Source of the DNA: Exophiala sp. HKRS030
Taxonomy: Eukaryota > Ascomycota > Eurotiomycetes > Chaetothyriales > Herpotrichiellaceae
DNA length: 64,000 bases
Assembly (NCBI GenBank): GCA_023897205.1
Contig: JAHWDD010000004.1
Location: forward strand, 3,038,001-3,102,000
Direction: 5' to 3'
The position numbers were made by a program, and so were the translations under genes. Every line of letters starts with the position of its first letter. Within the stretch, counting starts at the first letter, position 1. This document shows positions 1 through 12,025 of this stretch, in pieces. Below the pieces are notes generated by a model. That model was not told where the DNA came from. It saw only the letters and a program-made list of their open reading frames with translations, and ran no database searches.

Positions 1-469
1 TCGCGCATTCACGACCGCGCAAGACTCGTGATATAACCACAGCAAACGAGATACACCAAGCATCTTCCACTCAGTTTCACCAGTCTCGCACTTTGCGCAA
101 AATGACTTTCCCTCGTGGTTGCTACAGTACCTGCCACCCGCTCTCGTCGAGAAAGAAAACCCCCTCGTCGTCCACCTTCTCTGCCTGGTCTCTTGCTTTC
201 CTCTTGACCAACCCAGCACAGTGCATCTATGACTACAACCATCCAAATACTTTGTCGGTAAGGTTGCGGAGCTGCATCATGCTATAGTTGGATTCTTGTC
301 CATTTGTATTTCTGCTTTTGGATCTCCACTCTTATTTGTATTCGGTGACTAGGGTTGGCCCTCTGAAGGGAAAGAGCAAACTCATTGCTCATTTACAGCC
401 AACACTACAAAGGCAGCTCATAACGTCCGTTTCATTCGCGTTCACCCCGAGTGATGCTCCAGGTTAGAA
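1..469. other. Left-edge spacer and leader of the first gene
   Basis: I see no gene here. Open frames on both strands are short and lack recognisable protein character. The last 100 bases or so are presumably the 5' leader of the F-box-like gene that starts at 470. Confidence 0.5.
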
Positions 470-1846
470 ATGTCTGCATCGGCCTTTGCCAGATTCTGGC
501 AAACAGACCTGACTCGCGAATGCGTCTTGTCCTTCCTCCCCAAGGATGATCTCGGCTCTCTGAGATTGGTTTGCAAAGAATATTCCAAGGACATCGCCCC
601 GGTCTTGTTCAAATCCCTCCTTGTTCATTTCACCACCAATGTGTTTATGCGCAGAGCGCGAATGACAGCATTGGAGAGGATCGGTGGTTATGTTCGCAAA
701 TTGTCGTTCCTCATGCCGCATCAGCCTGAGACATTCCTCCCTCCACTCTTGGTGCCGGACACCTTGGAAGAAGCCAGCTTTGTCTATGAACCTCGGTTGA
801 CCCTGTCAAGACCAACATCGTCCGGCAGCTCGTCGACTTCTAGCACGGAGTCCAAGTACGGAACCTGGGAAATGAGTGACTTACTGGTCAAACAATACCC
901 TCCCTTGTTCCACGCCGCAACCAATGTCGACTCTTTCTTCCGCGCCATCTGCGCGATGCCGAACTTGCAGCATTTGCAAGTTTCGTGTCCAGGTCAACTT
1001 GCAGGACAAAGATATCGCAAGGATATTGTCGACTACGCCTTAATCTCATTGCGTTTAGCCATCGAAGCAGCGAATCCAACTCAGCTCGAGATGCTAACCC
1101 TTGCACCAATCCATCCTGGAACGGTATTATACCTTCGGCCTCACCTGAGCTTTGGCTCTTCGCCGGCATCTTCACGTGTCTGGAGCCGAATCAGAATGCT
1201 CGACATTGAGATGGACAGTTTCGAGTATGGCCGCGATCAGCCGGCGGACCACCTCAAGATCCTTCACAGCTACCTGCAAGCATTGAGGTCCATCGAGCAT
1301 TTCAATTTCAAGTGGCTCGGCCACAAGGGCCCATGTCCATTAGCACTTCATATCGAACCATGTACTTCGCGTCCCACCTCACTGCACTGTCCGAATGCTT
1401 GCCCAGACTCGAGTTCGAAATCATCCTTCCGGCCTCTGAAATTCCGCCGTCTGAAAAGGATGCGTCTCAGCAATGCTACCCTTGATGCTGACCAGGCAGC
1501 GGGTTTCATCATGTCGCATCGCAAAGTATTGCACGAGTTCCAATTCGATCAATGCCATTTGAGGTCGGGAACGTGGGATGATGCGTTGGCTCCGTTGACT
1601 CGCATCGCAGGGCATGACCGCTGGAAGCAGAAACAGGAGGAAGTCATGGATGTTCCGTTGGTATTGTCATCAACAGAGACAGATGAGAAAGATGTCATTG
1701 AATGCGTGCAGGAGCCTTTGTGGGATGACATTTTGTCGAAGAGAAAGAGGCTGAAAATGCTTCGCAAGATTAGTCTGAGAACGAGAGACCTCGTGCCCGA
1801 GCAAGTCAAACGTTTGTTAAGGACAAAAAGACTCGCATGGCATTGA
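470..1846 (+). CDS. F-box-like protein, 458 aa, single exon
   Basis: This is an intronless frame of 458 codons starting at ATG 470. Residues about 14-55 resemble a degenerate F-box: a Leu/Val-rich stretch (ECVLSFLPKDDLGSLRLVCK) with the spacing typical of fungal F-box proteins, which dock substrates to SCF ubiquitin ligases through Skp1. The usual leading LP is replaced by TRECVL, so the assignment is by pattern only. The rest is alternating helix/strand with leucine-rich segments (for example MPNLQHLQVSCPG and IRMLDIEMDSFEYG), as in divergent leucine-rich fungal F-box proteins. A Ser-rich linker lies near residues 115-125. The C-terminus is basic (KRKRLKMLRK, RTKRLAWH). The substrate cannot be predicted. 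It could also be a fungal protein with no true F-box. Confidence 0.75.
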   Translation: MSASAFARFWQTDLTRECVLSFLPKDDLGSLRLVCKEYSKDIAPVLFKSLLVHFTTNVFMRRARMTALERIGGYVRKLSFLMPHQPETFLPPLLVPDTLEEASFVYEPRLTLSRPTSSGSSSTSSTESKYGTWEMSDLLVKQYPPLFHAATNVDSFFRAICAMPNLQHLQVSCPGQLAGQRYRKDIVDYALISLRLAIEAANPTQLEMLTLAPIHPGTVLYLRPHLSFGSSPASSRVWSRIRMLDIEMDSFEYGRDQPADHLKILHSYLQALRSIEHFNFKWLGHKGPCPLALHIEPCTSRPTSLHCPNACPDSSSKSSFRPLKFRRLKRMRLSNATLDADQAAGFIMSHRKVLHEFQFDQCHLRSGTWDDALAPLTRIAGHDRWKQKQEEVMDVPLVLSSTETDEKDVIECVQEPLWDDILSKRKRLKMLRKISLRTRDLVPEQVKRLLRTKRLAWH

Positions 1847-2812
1847 CTCCGTGGATGTCGAACGTTATAGCGGGTGCAAAACGCCCCATGATGAAATACG
1901 CGACGACCAGTCTTGAATCTGTCCCTGGCTACTGCTACCAGGACAGAGATAATTCAAGGGGAGAATCTTCAAAAGTTATTGTAAATTTGGTAGCCACAGC
2001 ATTACCTACCACTTCCTATCCTCGTACTCCGTAGGATCATGCGTAGCGAAGGTTCGCCGATATTGCTGACGTGTTATTTCTTTGGTAAACACTTCCTAGG
2101 TTCGACTAGTAGGGAGGATTCTATAAGTAGACGGAAAGTCGGTAGGCATGGAGTCGTCTGGGGTTAATACTTCAGCCAACGAACTGTCAGAGGATCTGGC
2201 CATGTCACAGGTTTCAGTCAGCCGCTTCAGCTGTAGCTACGAGAAGCCCCCTGAGAGACAACAGTCCCGGGCTCTGACCAGTCACTGGACAGGGACCATC
2301 ACTAGGCTTGGAGCGGACAGTCTGAACCACGTCGGCCTTGGGTGAAGATCGGCCAGGCCTATTAAAGCCTAGAACTACGCCTAAGGATCCTCCTATTGTA
2401 GCTTTTGGCAACTCCCGCCCGCCGCGCGTCAGACAAGAGAGAGTAATGCACCAAGATACCACATGTGTTTTAGATTTCACAAAAAGAAGTTGCCAACACT
2501 TCATTCACCTTTTTGCACCCCATAGACCTAAGCCATCATCTGCGATTAATGACCATTCCTGTCACTCGTTCGAGCCTTTGATACAATCGATCCTTGTTCT
2601 AGCAATTCTGCGGTTGTCGACACCTTCTGTACCTAATTGCAAGTGCGCTTCTGCGTATCCTTGGTACACCTCAACCTCCCGGACACAGCCTCCTTCGGAT
2701 AATGCGTTGCTGAAACCACTCCAGCACTCGCAGTCATCGACATGACATTTACGCTGTTCACCTAGACGCAACCTTGCGCTCTGGCCCTTAGTTCATCTCA
2801 CTGCTACTGCCG
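1847..2812. other. Spacer between the F-box-like gene and CCH1
   Basis: This is about 970 bases without a supported gene. It holds one copy of the 9-mer TACTCCGTA (2025-2033) and probably the promoter and 5' leader of CCH1. The open frames here start at non-ATG codons and show no protein character. Confidence 0.5.
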
Positions 2813-5800
2813 ATGTCTTCTCGCGATAGAACGCCGCCGAAAACGGCCGGTCGCCAGTCTATCCCCCTTCAAGATCTTTCAAGACCTCCTGATGATACAT
2901 TCGCTGGTTCGAATGGGATACCAGGATCCGGAGGGAGATCAAGTAGCCACTTCCATCGACATAGTCGCACTCGCTCCCTTCTTGCCGGTCGCCGGACTCC
3001 CACTTATTCGCGCTTAGATGAAGAGTCACCCACAAGAGGAGGGAGTGGATGGGCGCGCCCCGGCGTCGGCGCACATAGACATGACGATAATGACTCTCCG
3101 GTAGAAAACATGGAGGGGTTTGCAGCAGCGACGGTTGGCTTGGATCTCAATCTACCATCTACACCCCAGAGTGCGAGCGCGAGGAGGCCAACCATCATCA
3201 CCACTCCGGCCGATGGAGATCATCTCGAACCAGATGGCTTGTTCTCGCCCCCGGATACCGACACGACACCGTTGACCGAAGAACGTGGATACACATCTTC
3301 GCTGAAGGCATCTGGCTCGTTTTCCCGAGGACAGAGACACGATAGACAAGGAAAACTGTCAAGCGTGCACTGGACAGATGGAGAATCTCCCTCCATCTCT
3401 CGTGGTCGGGGATCCAGGCTTGGGGACGATCTGCCCACCCTCAATACAAGCACAGTCTTGCATCGAAAATTGAGTACCGGTAGCGGCATAGCCCGTCTAA
3501 CGCCCGAACGAGCAGAGTCCGGCGAGAGATCCCGCTCACAGTCACCATCTCCTTCACCCATGGCAAGAGCGAACTCGATGTTGCGCGAGATATCTCAGCG
3601 TGTTGTCAATCTGAGTAACGACTCAGACATGGTGGACCAAAAACTACGCCGAAAGTCATCTGTACGAGATCAGAGGCGACCAAGTACGTCAGCTCCTATT
3701 GAACCGCCAATCGCCGATGAGGAAGAAGCATCAGGAGGCCCTTCGCCACTGGAGAAACTTCCCTCAGTTGAAGCATCACCTGCACCGTTTATGCCTGTCC
3801 ATTACCCAAACCCTCTTCTAGGCAAGTCGTGGGGCATGTTTGGACCCGAGAATCGACTACGGAAATGGCTGCTAGAGATTCTTGTCCACCCGCTCACGGA
3901 ACCTCTGATCTTGGTATTGATCATTACTCAAACGGTCCTGCTTGCAGTGAATGCTGCCGCCGATGCCGTCTATCTACAAACAAGAACTAAACGATGGGGG
4001 ACGAGCTTCGATTATGCCATATTCGGCCTCTTCATCATCTACACTTTGGAACTGGTCGCCCGTACCATAGTCTCAGGGTTCATCTCAAACCCGCGCGAAC
4101 ATAGCACGATCAATCGAGACTTAGGGCTCAAGAGAGCGGTGCTGCAGAAGGCCCACACACTCTTTGCTGGCCAACGATTACAAGATATGCCACCTGCAAA
4201 GAGCGATACTCCCAACCCTTCCATCGTACGAACCTTCACTGGCGTCCCGGCGCCTGGCGCTCCCGGTCATGGCAAACATCAACAGAGGGTGCGCCTGGCT
4301 CGACGCGCCTTTCTCAGACATTCTTTCAACCGGCTCGACTTTGTGGCCGTTGTCTCCTACTGGATTTCTTTTGCCATGCAGATGACGCTGGTAGAGAGCA
4401 ACACCCACGTCTATGTCTTCAACATGTTGAGCTGTTTACGAATTCTACGCTTGCTGGGCTTGACAGCAGGAACCTCGGTCATTCTTCGTAGTCTGAAGAA
4501 GGCCGCCCCCCTTCTAGTCCATGTTGCATTTCTGATCGGCTTTTTCTGGCTCATTTTTGGTATTGTTGGTGTCCAAAGCTTCAAGTCAAGTCTTCGACGG
4601 ACCTGCGTCTGGGTCGGCGACGATGGCTCAGGGCAAAATTATACGCTCAATGTTGCTCCTGAGAACATCCAATTCTGCGGAGGCTATCTCGACGCGGTCA
4701 CAGCAGAACCTAGACCATGGCTGAAACTCGACGGCCAAAATGGTACAGGCAGTCCCAAAGGGTTTCTCTGCCCACAAAATTCGCTTTGTGTGGAGGGCTC
4801 TCAGAGCCCCTACAACGGTACTGTCAGCTTCGACAACATCGTTCAATCCCTGGAGCTTGTGTTCGTGATCATCAGTTCCAATACCTTCTCTGATCTGCTA
4901 TATTACCTTACCGATTCCGATTACCTGGCGGCAGCACTTTTCTTCGCTGCCGGTATTGTCGTCCTTAGTTTGTGGATGGTCAACTTGCTGGTGGCAGTCA
5001 TTACCTCCTCTTTCCAAATCATTCGCGAAGAGAGCAGGCAAAGTGCATTCACGGCGGACAACATTGACCAACCGGTGCTTGCAGACGATCCAATGACGAG
5101 ACGAAGCCAATTGAAGAAGTTCTTTGATAAAACTCATGTGTTATGGGTTCTTGTCATTGTCTACGATCTGATCGTGCAAAGCTTGCGCAGTGCCTACATG
5201 AGCGATTCTCGTGAACAATTCATTATGAATTCCGAGACGATCGTCACACTGCTCCTCCTTGTTGAAATCATTCTTCGATTCCTCTGTGACTGGCGGAATT
5301 TCTTTCGGGGCAAACGGAATTGCTTCGATCTTCTCCTTGCTGTTGTCACTTCCGTCATGCAGATCCCAGCAATCCGACATTCGGGCAAGCCATATGCGTG
5401 GCTCACAGCTTTTCAGATTGCTCGTGGTTATCGAGTTGTATTGGCCGTCAGAGTTACCAGAGAATTGGTGATGCTTGTGTTTACCAATATCGGCGGTTTA
5501 CTCAACCTGATACTTTTCGTCTTTTTGTTCACCTTCCTGGCGGCCATTCTCGCCTCCCAATTGCTGAGGGGAGACATTCCTGCCGTGGATAATGGTGGAG
5601 ACACCATTCAAGTGACCTTCTTCGACATCTGGAATTCATTTCTCGGCATGTACCAGGTTTTTTCAAGCGAAAACTGGACGTCTCTCATGTATAACGCCAC
5701 TGAATACAATCTCATATGGGATACAGCATGGTTGAGTGCGCTGTTTTTTATTCTCTGGTTCATCATCTCCAACTTGATCGTGCTCAACATGTTTATTGCT

Positions 5801-8800
5801 GTAATCCAAGAAAGTTTCGATGTGTCGGAGGACGAGAAAAGATTACAGCAGGTGAAGGCTTTCCTTACGCAGAAAGAAATTAGTGGTTCGGCCACTGGTA
5901 ATTTGTCACTTGCTGCAGTTTTCAAGATGGGACGAGATTCACTCAGACATCGCGATGCGTTGGAGTATGGCTCAGCAACTGTTGAGCAGCTGTTGAAGGA
6001 AGCTGTCGTCAAAGATTTCTTGGATGAACAACAGGAAGGACTATCGAAGCGACCACAGTCAATGCATGTGCCTGATGCTGGTGCAGTCAAGCCAGGCCTC
6101 CTGTCAAAGTATTGGGGCAAGTTGGTTGGCCTCAACAAGCACCATGAACCAAATCCCTTCTATTCCAATGCTACAATCACACGGGCCAATGAGGAGTTCG
6201 ACCCACGAGCAGCTGCAAAAAGAGTCGTCCTGACCACTGAAAACCGTCGGCGTGCTCAGCGTCAATATTTGCAGAAGCACCCGAAGTACAATGTGTCGCT
6301 CTTTATTTTCAAACCCAACAACCCAATCCGGAAGCTTTGTCAATACCTAGTCGGGCCTGGACGAGGATCAGAACGAGTGGAAGGTGTGTCGCCATACAGA
6401 CCTGCCTGGTATACCTTCTCTGCCTTCATTTATGCTGCCATAGTTGCAATGGTGATCCTGGCTTGCATCACGACGCCGTTATATCAACGCGATTACTTCC
6501 TGGACCACGATGTGAATTTCACTAATTGGTTTGTTTGGACCGATTTGGGCTTCGCCGCTCTCTTCACTGCTGAAGCAGTCATAAAGGCCATTGCCGATGG
6601 GCTCTTTTTTACACCGCATGCCTACTTCAGAAGCGTCTGGGGTTTCATCGATGGTGTGGTCTTGATCACGCTCTGGATCAATGTGATCACCACGATGTAT
6701 CGTGACGATGGCGTCTCTCGAGCAGTCGGCGCCTTCAAAGCTTTGAGAGCCTTGAGACTGCTCAACATCAGTGACACTGCCCGAGAAACGTTCTATTCGG
6801 TCATCATCGTCGGCGGATACAAACTCATTGCGGCGGCATTCGTGTCGATGAGTCTCCTGATCCCGTTCGCCATCCTTGGTGTCAACCTATTCAACGGAGA
6901 GATGAAATCATGCAACGACGGCGATTTCGGTTTCGAATTGTTGAGCAATTGTGTTGGCGAATTTAATTCTACGCCCTTCAATTGGCCGGTGTTGGCTCCT
7001 AGGCAAGTGGCAAATCCATGGTACTCTTTCGACGATTTCGGCAGCGCCTTGTTCATCCTTTTCCAGATTGTCTCTCAGGAAGGATGGATCAATGTTATGT
7101 GGTCTGGGACGAGCATCACTGGGAAGGGATTGCAGCCTCGCGCTTTTGCATCCCAGGGGAATGCTGTCTACTTCATTATCTTCAATCTGTTGGGAGCCGT
7201 CTTCGTGTTGACGCTGTTCATTTCAGTCTTCATGCGCAATTACACCGAGCAAACTGGAGTCGCCTTTTTGACCGCCGAACAACGTTCCTGGCTCGAATTG
7301 CGCAAGCTTTTGCGTCAAATCTCACCCTCCAAACGGTCTATCGGAGCAAAGACGACGCGTCTAAGAAAGCTGTGCTATGACTTATCAATTAAGAAACGAG
7401 GGAAATGGCAACGCTTCATTACCGTCATACTTGTTCTTCATCTGATTCTTCTCACCGTTGACTACTACCCAGAGCCAGCTTGGTGGGAAACGTTACGAGA
7501 AGCTATATTCCTGGCCTTTGCCATCATACTCATCACCAATGTTGTCATCAGAATCATCGGGCTATCCTGGCATCGGTTCAGAAGAAGCTCTTGGGATGTA
7601 TACTCGATTTTTGCTCTCTCAGGAATTCTGGTCACTTCTCTTATGAGGCTGTCCAATGTCACCGCAGGGAGTTTTGAACAGATACACAAGCTCTTTTTAG
7701 TTTCGGTCACCTTTCTCCTTATCCCACGAAACAACCAGCTCGACCAGTTATTCAAAACCGCTGCGGCATCGCTGCCACTAATTGCCAATCTTCTTGCGAC
7801 ATGGTTTGTGCTGTTCTTGGTGTATGCGATCGCTTTCACGCAAGCCTTCGCCTTGACCCGGTTTGGGCAGAACGAAAACAACAATGTCAATTTCCGCACC
7901 GTGCCCAAAGCTTTGGTACTTCTTTTCAGAACCAGCATTGGCGAAGGATGGAACCAAGTCATGGAGGACTTCGCCGGGATCGAGCCACCTTTCTGTGTAC
8001 AAGGAGATAGTTTCTTCTCGAGTGACTGTGGGAGTTCGGCCTGGGCAAGGACCCTGTTCATCTCTTGGAACATCATCAGCATGTACCTGTTCGTATCTTT
8101 GTTCGTTTCGTTGATCTTCGAAAGCTTCTCCTACGTCTACCAGCAGAGCAGCGGCATGTCTATTGTGAGCCGCGATGAGATCAGACGTTTCAAACAAGCC
8201 TGGGCAGATTTTGACCCGAACGGGACGGGGTTTATCTCCAAGGAACAGTTCCCTCGTCTCCTGGGGGTAAGTGTACCACGATTGTTTAATTGGCCAGTGC
8301 TGACTTCAATAGGAACTCTCCGGTGTTTTCTCGATGCGCATCTACGACGGCGACTTTTCCGTGCACCGTATCAAAGAGGATTGCTCTTTCCAACCCGGAG
8401 ACCCCGTCGCGCCGGATTCGAGGATATTTGAGGGAATGGACCTGACCAGATTAGCGGAGAGAGTCAGCCAAATACCGGTCGAGGAAATCCGAAAACGAAG
8501 GGAACGAATGAATGTGTTTTATGAAGAAGCCTTGCTTACAGCGGATCCGGATCGCGGAATCCCTTTTACAGCGTGCCTCTTTTTACTTACCCATTACAAC
8601 GTCATTACGGATTCGCGAAGCTTGCGGCTGGAAGAATTCTTACGCCGGAGAGCACGGTTGCAGAGAGTCCAAGAAACCATACGACGCAATACTGTGGTTG
8701 GCTTCTTTGACACTGTTTACTGGTCACGAGAATTCAGGAGAGCTGTCGAACGGCGACGGGACTCACGACTGACTGCGCCTCCTAGCATTCCTGTGCCGGA

Positions 8801-9209
8801 GATTTTCATCGAGAATCCGGATGATAATCTTGAGAGCAGCAGTAGCACTGAACCACGAGATTTTACGACATCAACACCATCATACACACCGAAAAAGCCA
8901 CCGACACATCTTCCACCCATCAACACATCATTCCAGCTTGGGGACTCGCTCCAGAGCCCATCAAGACTCAGTTTTGACGAGTCTCCAAGAGCCAGCCCGA
9001 CTAGAGCGAGACTCGGGTCTGTGGATACGTCGTATCATGGCGCACATAGATCGTCGCCTACAACGCCAACATTGAGCCACAGCCGCCACGGTAGCACGGC
9101 TAGTGGAATGGGCGGGCAAGGCGTCATGGAGGATTTTGATGCATCAGCATGGGGAGAGAGTCTACGACGGAGTTTTACGACGAGAAGGCCGCGGGACGAC
9201 CGCGATTGA
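2813..9209 (+). CDS. CCH1: Cch1-type voltage-gated calcium channel alpha subunit, 2116 aa
   Basis: Exons are 2813-8266 and 8313-9209. The 46-nt intron has a GTAAGT donor and a TGCTGAC branch and is needed to stay in frame; without it the frame reads a spurious tail. The product is the pore subunit of the plasma-membrane high-affinity Ca2+ uptake system, which acts with Mid1. It has a disordered Ser/Arg-rich N-terminus (1-330) and four six-helix repeats, starting near residues 350, 775, 1200 and 1535. Pore-loop filter residues read N690 (ISSNTF), E953 (SSENW), E1423 (SQEGW) and E1711 (IGEGW). S4 helices are charged in repeats I and III (CLRILRLLG, ALRALRLL) and poorly charged in repeat IV. An EF-hand-like segment (about 1790-1830) spans the intron. 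The C-terminal tail is Ser/Pro-rich. The length is normal for filamentous fungi. Confidence 0.96.
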
Positions 9210-11443
9210 TCCAAGAAGTATATACGACGAGGAATGACGATTGACACGACACTGTTTGTACATATTTTGGAATGGCTGCGCCCGATGAGAGGCGGATATT
9301 GAACATAGCGAGGGCGTTTTGTAAGACCACATCAAGACTGGTTGAAAAAGTGAGGGCCGGATGGGCGACATGTGTGTATATGTGCATTTGCTATTTAAAG
9401 GCACCCTCGGGTCTTTTATACGTTTAATCTTGAAGATGAAGTGGCCGTTGAAGCCAATAATGAAGAAAAAATTATTTCATCATCTGACGAAAAACACCAC
9501 ACTAACGGCTGTTTATTGTGATGGTTATACTGTAATGCTCGCTCTCACGTACAATTCAGTAGAGTCTGTAGTCATCGCCGTAAGTGTCTGTCCTGGGCGA
9601 TTGATTTATTGGGGGGGCCTAAGGGTGAAATAAGGAGTGTCCGATGGTGTTATTGTAGGCTCAACATGCAATTGTTCGCGTGTCCTACAGAGTTTTGTAT
9701 GATGACATGGTACTCAGTACAAGGTACCCGAATCCAAGGATCAAGGGTAGGGAGAGTGTCATGAAGATTAAATTCCCATCAGTTCCAGAAATTACTCCGT
9801 ATTTCCAATAGTATGCGTGCCATTATCGACAGCCACCAGGGGATGGCAGCGTCAGTACGGAGTATTGTATCAGCATCGAGTATCCTTGGTCCTGGTTTTC
9901 CTCCCCTGAGATAGGCCATTATTGTCTTGTTCGTCGCCCTTTGATATACAGAACGCAACGGACCAAAGGACACACGGACCAGGGCGTTGTTACAGCAATC
10001 TGAACTGGTGACCCGAGCTGGCTTATCCACCACCAACGACCCTGAAGGCTACGGAGAGCTGTAGTGTAAGAGATCAGCGAACCCTTGTCTGGGCCCCCCA
10101 TGCGAAGCGACGTGTGGGTTTCCCGAAACTGACGCGAAAAAAGAGAGAAAAAAAGGGCTCCACGATGCCTGGGTGACTTGGCTCGAGACGCGTTTCAGGT
10201 GAAGATCTCAATCAGCGAGGGGGGTCGATCCCTGGTTCGACATCATCTGATACGAGTTTTGTCCTGTAGTCGTACTCGCAGGAGGGTTGATTTCCCACCT
10301 TTAGCGAGTACTACTCCATGGGTACCTACTTGTACTTGTAGCCGTACCAAGTTTCGAGACGAGTAGTACGCGACGTAGACGGAGGAGTATTTTGCTTGAT
10401 GTTTGAGGCTCATGCTGTCGGACCCGTGCTTCATTGGTGCATCACACTGGTACCTTGAATTGTTGTACTGATACAGTACAATAGGACTATCATTAGTCTA
10501 TAGTACGAGTACGAGTACTCCGTACACTCCCACTACTGTACTAGAGCCCTTTTTTTCTTTGGCGAGATGACTCGCGTCCTCGTCTCTGATATTGAATTGT
10601 GATCTACCAGATCCTCCTCAATTCATTTTACGGAGTACTGTAGTTCGTATTAATACCGGATTAAAAGGATACCTCGTTATTTTTGCTGCACAACACGTCG
10701 ATGGCGTTTTCGTTTACTCCGTTAGACACGGCACACATCTGAAATAACCTTCATTACACTCCATCCACTCTGGAGGTATCCATCAGGGGAGGAGATGTTC
10801 CCCCGTCTTTGACAAGGGGACGAGAACCTTTCGCGTTTGACGATCCTGCTCACTCTACTAGATACTCCGTAGTACTCGTATTATTGTTCTCGTCGTGACC
10901 CCTTAGCCTTTTTCTCGAATCTGGTGAGGGTCGAGTCTCCGTCGTGGTCTTGAAAGGAGGATCAGATGGTCCATGCTTTTCAAGTGGCTTCCCGAGATAC
11001 AATATACATAATCTCTCCGGGAGACAGATTTGACACTGACCCTCTTGTCATTGATAGGAATGTCTCACTGACCTCTCAGCGTCTTTCTCTTCTCCCGCAT
11101 TGACCCTTTTCTTCTCTTCTATGCTCGAACCACTTCGATAGCTTTTGATTTCCCCCAGGCAACATCGGGGCCCAGCACCATCACGACGACGACACCGCTG
11201 CCCGTCCCAGTACACTCTTTTCGTTTGCCTGCCTTGCCTACATTGCCGGGGCACAGACTGATCACATTCTCGTCATTGCCTGCTTCCTCGACAACGTGCT
11301 GGACAACGGTCGAGAGCTACGCGAGAGCTTTTTTCGGGTCGTCGGGTCTCTTCATACGACAACTACCAGTCCTTCGTTTGTGGTTCAAACCAACATAAAG
11401 AATTTGTCCCTCGCTCAACTTGTGGAAATAAAAAGATTCCAAG
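9210..11443. other. 2.2-kb gene-free spacer rich in TACGGAGTA-type motifs
   Basis: I find no supported gene. The spacer contains five exact copies of TACGGAGTA/TACTCCGTA (see the repeat entry) and many related GTACGAGTAC, AGTACTC and TACTCGTA strings between about 10240 and 10900, giving it a distinctly repetitive texture. The part after about 11060 is pyrimidine-rich and probably contains the promoter and leader of the small gene at 11444. Confidence 0.55.
9793..10871. repeat. Cluster of five dispersed 9-mer motifs (TACGGAGTA/TACTCCGTA)
   Basis: Exact copies lie at 9793-9801, 9856-9864, 10516-10524, 10629-10637 and 10863-10871, in both orientations. The same word recurs 12 more times in the window outside confirmed coding sequence, against roughly 0.5 expected by chance over both strands at even base composition. 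The function is unknown; it could be a protein-binding site or a residue of small mobile elements. Confidence 0.8.
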
Positions 11444-12025
11444 ATGACTGTTGCACAGTTAGTCCATCACTACGAATCCATCATCCACCAAGAACTGTCC
11501 ATTAAACGTGTACCTAGGAGCCTACGATCTCACGCATCGTCGTCTTCTTCTTCCTCTCCCTCGTCACGAGTCCGCTTGTCCCTTCAGACCATCTTCGGCC
11601 ACAATCATTCATATAGATCAACGAAAAGATCGGGCACGATGAACTCCTCGACGACGACGGCTGCCTCCTCGGTCAAGTCGTCCCCCAGCTCTTCCTTCAG
11701 TAGCTTTGGAAACAAGCTGCGTACACAGGCCCTCGAAAGCCTACACAACAACAACAACCACTCCATCTCTCCTTCCCTGTCGACGCCGAACCCTACAAAC
11801 TTGATCCGTCGACAGCCCTCGGCCATTGACATGGCGTTGGAAGAAGAGAGGTACGCCGACCCGGTCGAGCTCATCGGGCTCGGGCTGTTGGAACCAAGAC
11901 CAAGGGCAAACACCAATTCATCAGTGTCGTCTTCTCCTCAATGCTCCATGATGGAATTCATGAGCGAGTCGGTACAAACACCCGTGGTTCTCGACGGCAT
12001 TTTCGAAGTCATGGAGCGTGCATAG
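11444..12025 (+). CDS. Unrecognised Ser-rich small protein, 193 aa
   Basis: This is a single-exon frame from ATG 11444. I do not recognise a named family. The protein is Ser/Thr/Asn-rich and low in complexity except at two ends. The N-terminus (MTVAQLVHHYESIIHQEL) looks like an amphipathic helix. A block near residues 125-151 (IDMALEEERYADPVELIGLG, followed by LLEPRPR) looks like a short conserved linear motif. The C-terminus (VQTPVVLDGIFEVMERA) is again hydrophobic/helical. No membrane segment or signal peptide is visible. Codon use is that of the neighbouring genes, with third positions mostly C or G, and a chance frame would be unlikely to hold such a motif layout. It may be a fungal-specific regulatory peptide; the function is unknown. 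Confidence 0.7.
   Translation: MTVAQLVHHYESIIHQELSIKRVPRSLRSHASSSSSSSPSSRVRLSLQTIFGHNHSYRSTKRSGTMNSSTTTAASSVKSSPSSSFSSFGNKLRTQALESLHNNNNHSISPSLSTPNPTNLIRRQPSAIDMALEEERYADPVELIGLGLLEPRPRANTNSSVSSSPQCSMMEFMSESVQTPVVLDGIFEVMERA

Noticed and set aside
7465..8082. Antisense open frame of 205 codons within CCH1
   Set aside because: It lies opposite well-supported channel helices and has no domain character; it is a codon-bias shadow.
10185..10260. Possible tRNA at GGTTCGAC
   Set aside because: The 5-base T-stem does not pair and no cloverleaf can be built around it; the GTCGA/TCGAC inverted repeat explains the resemblance.
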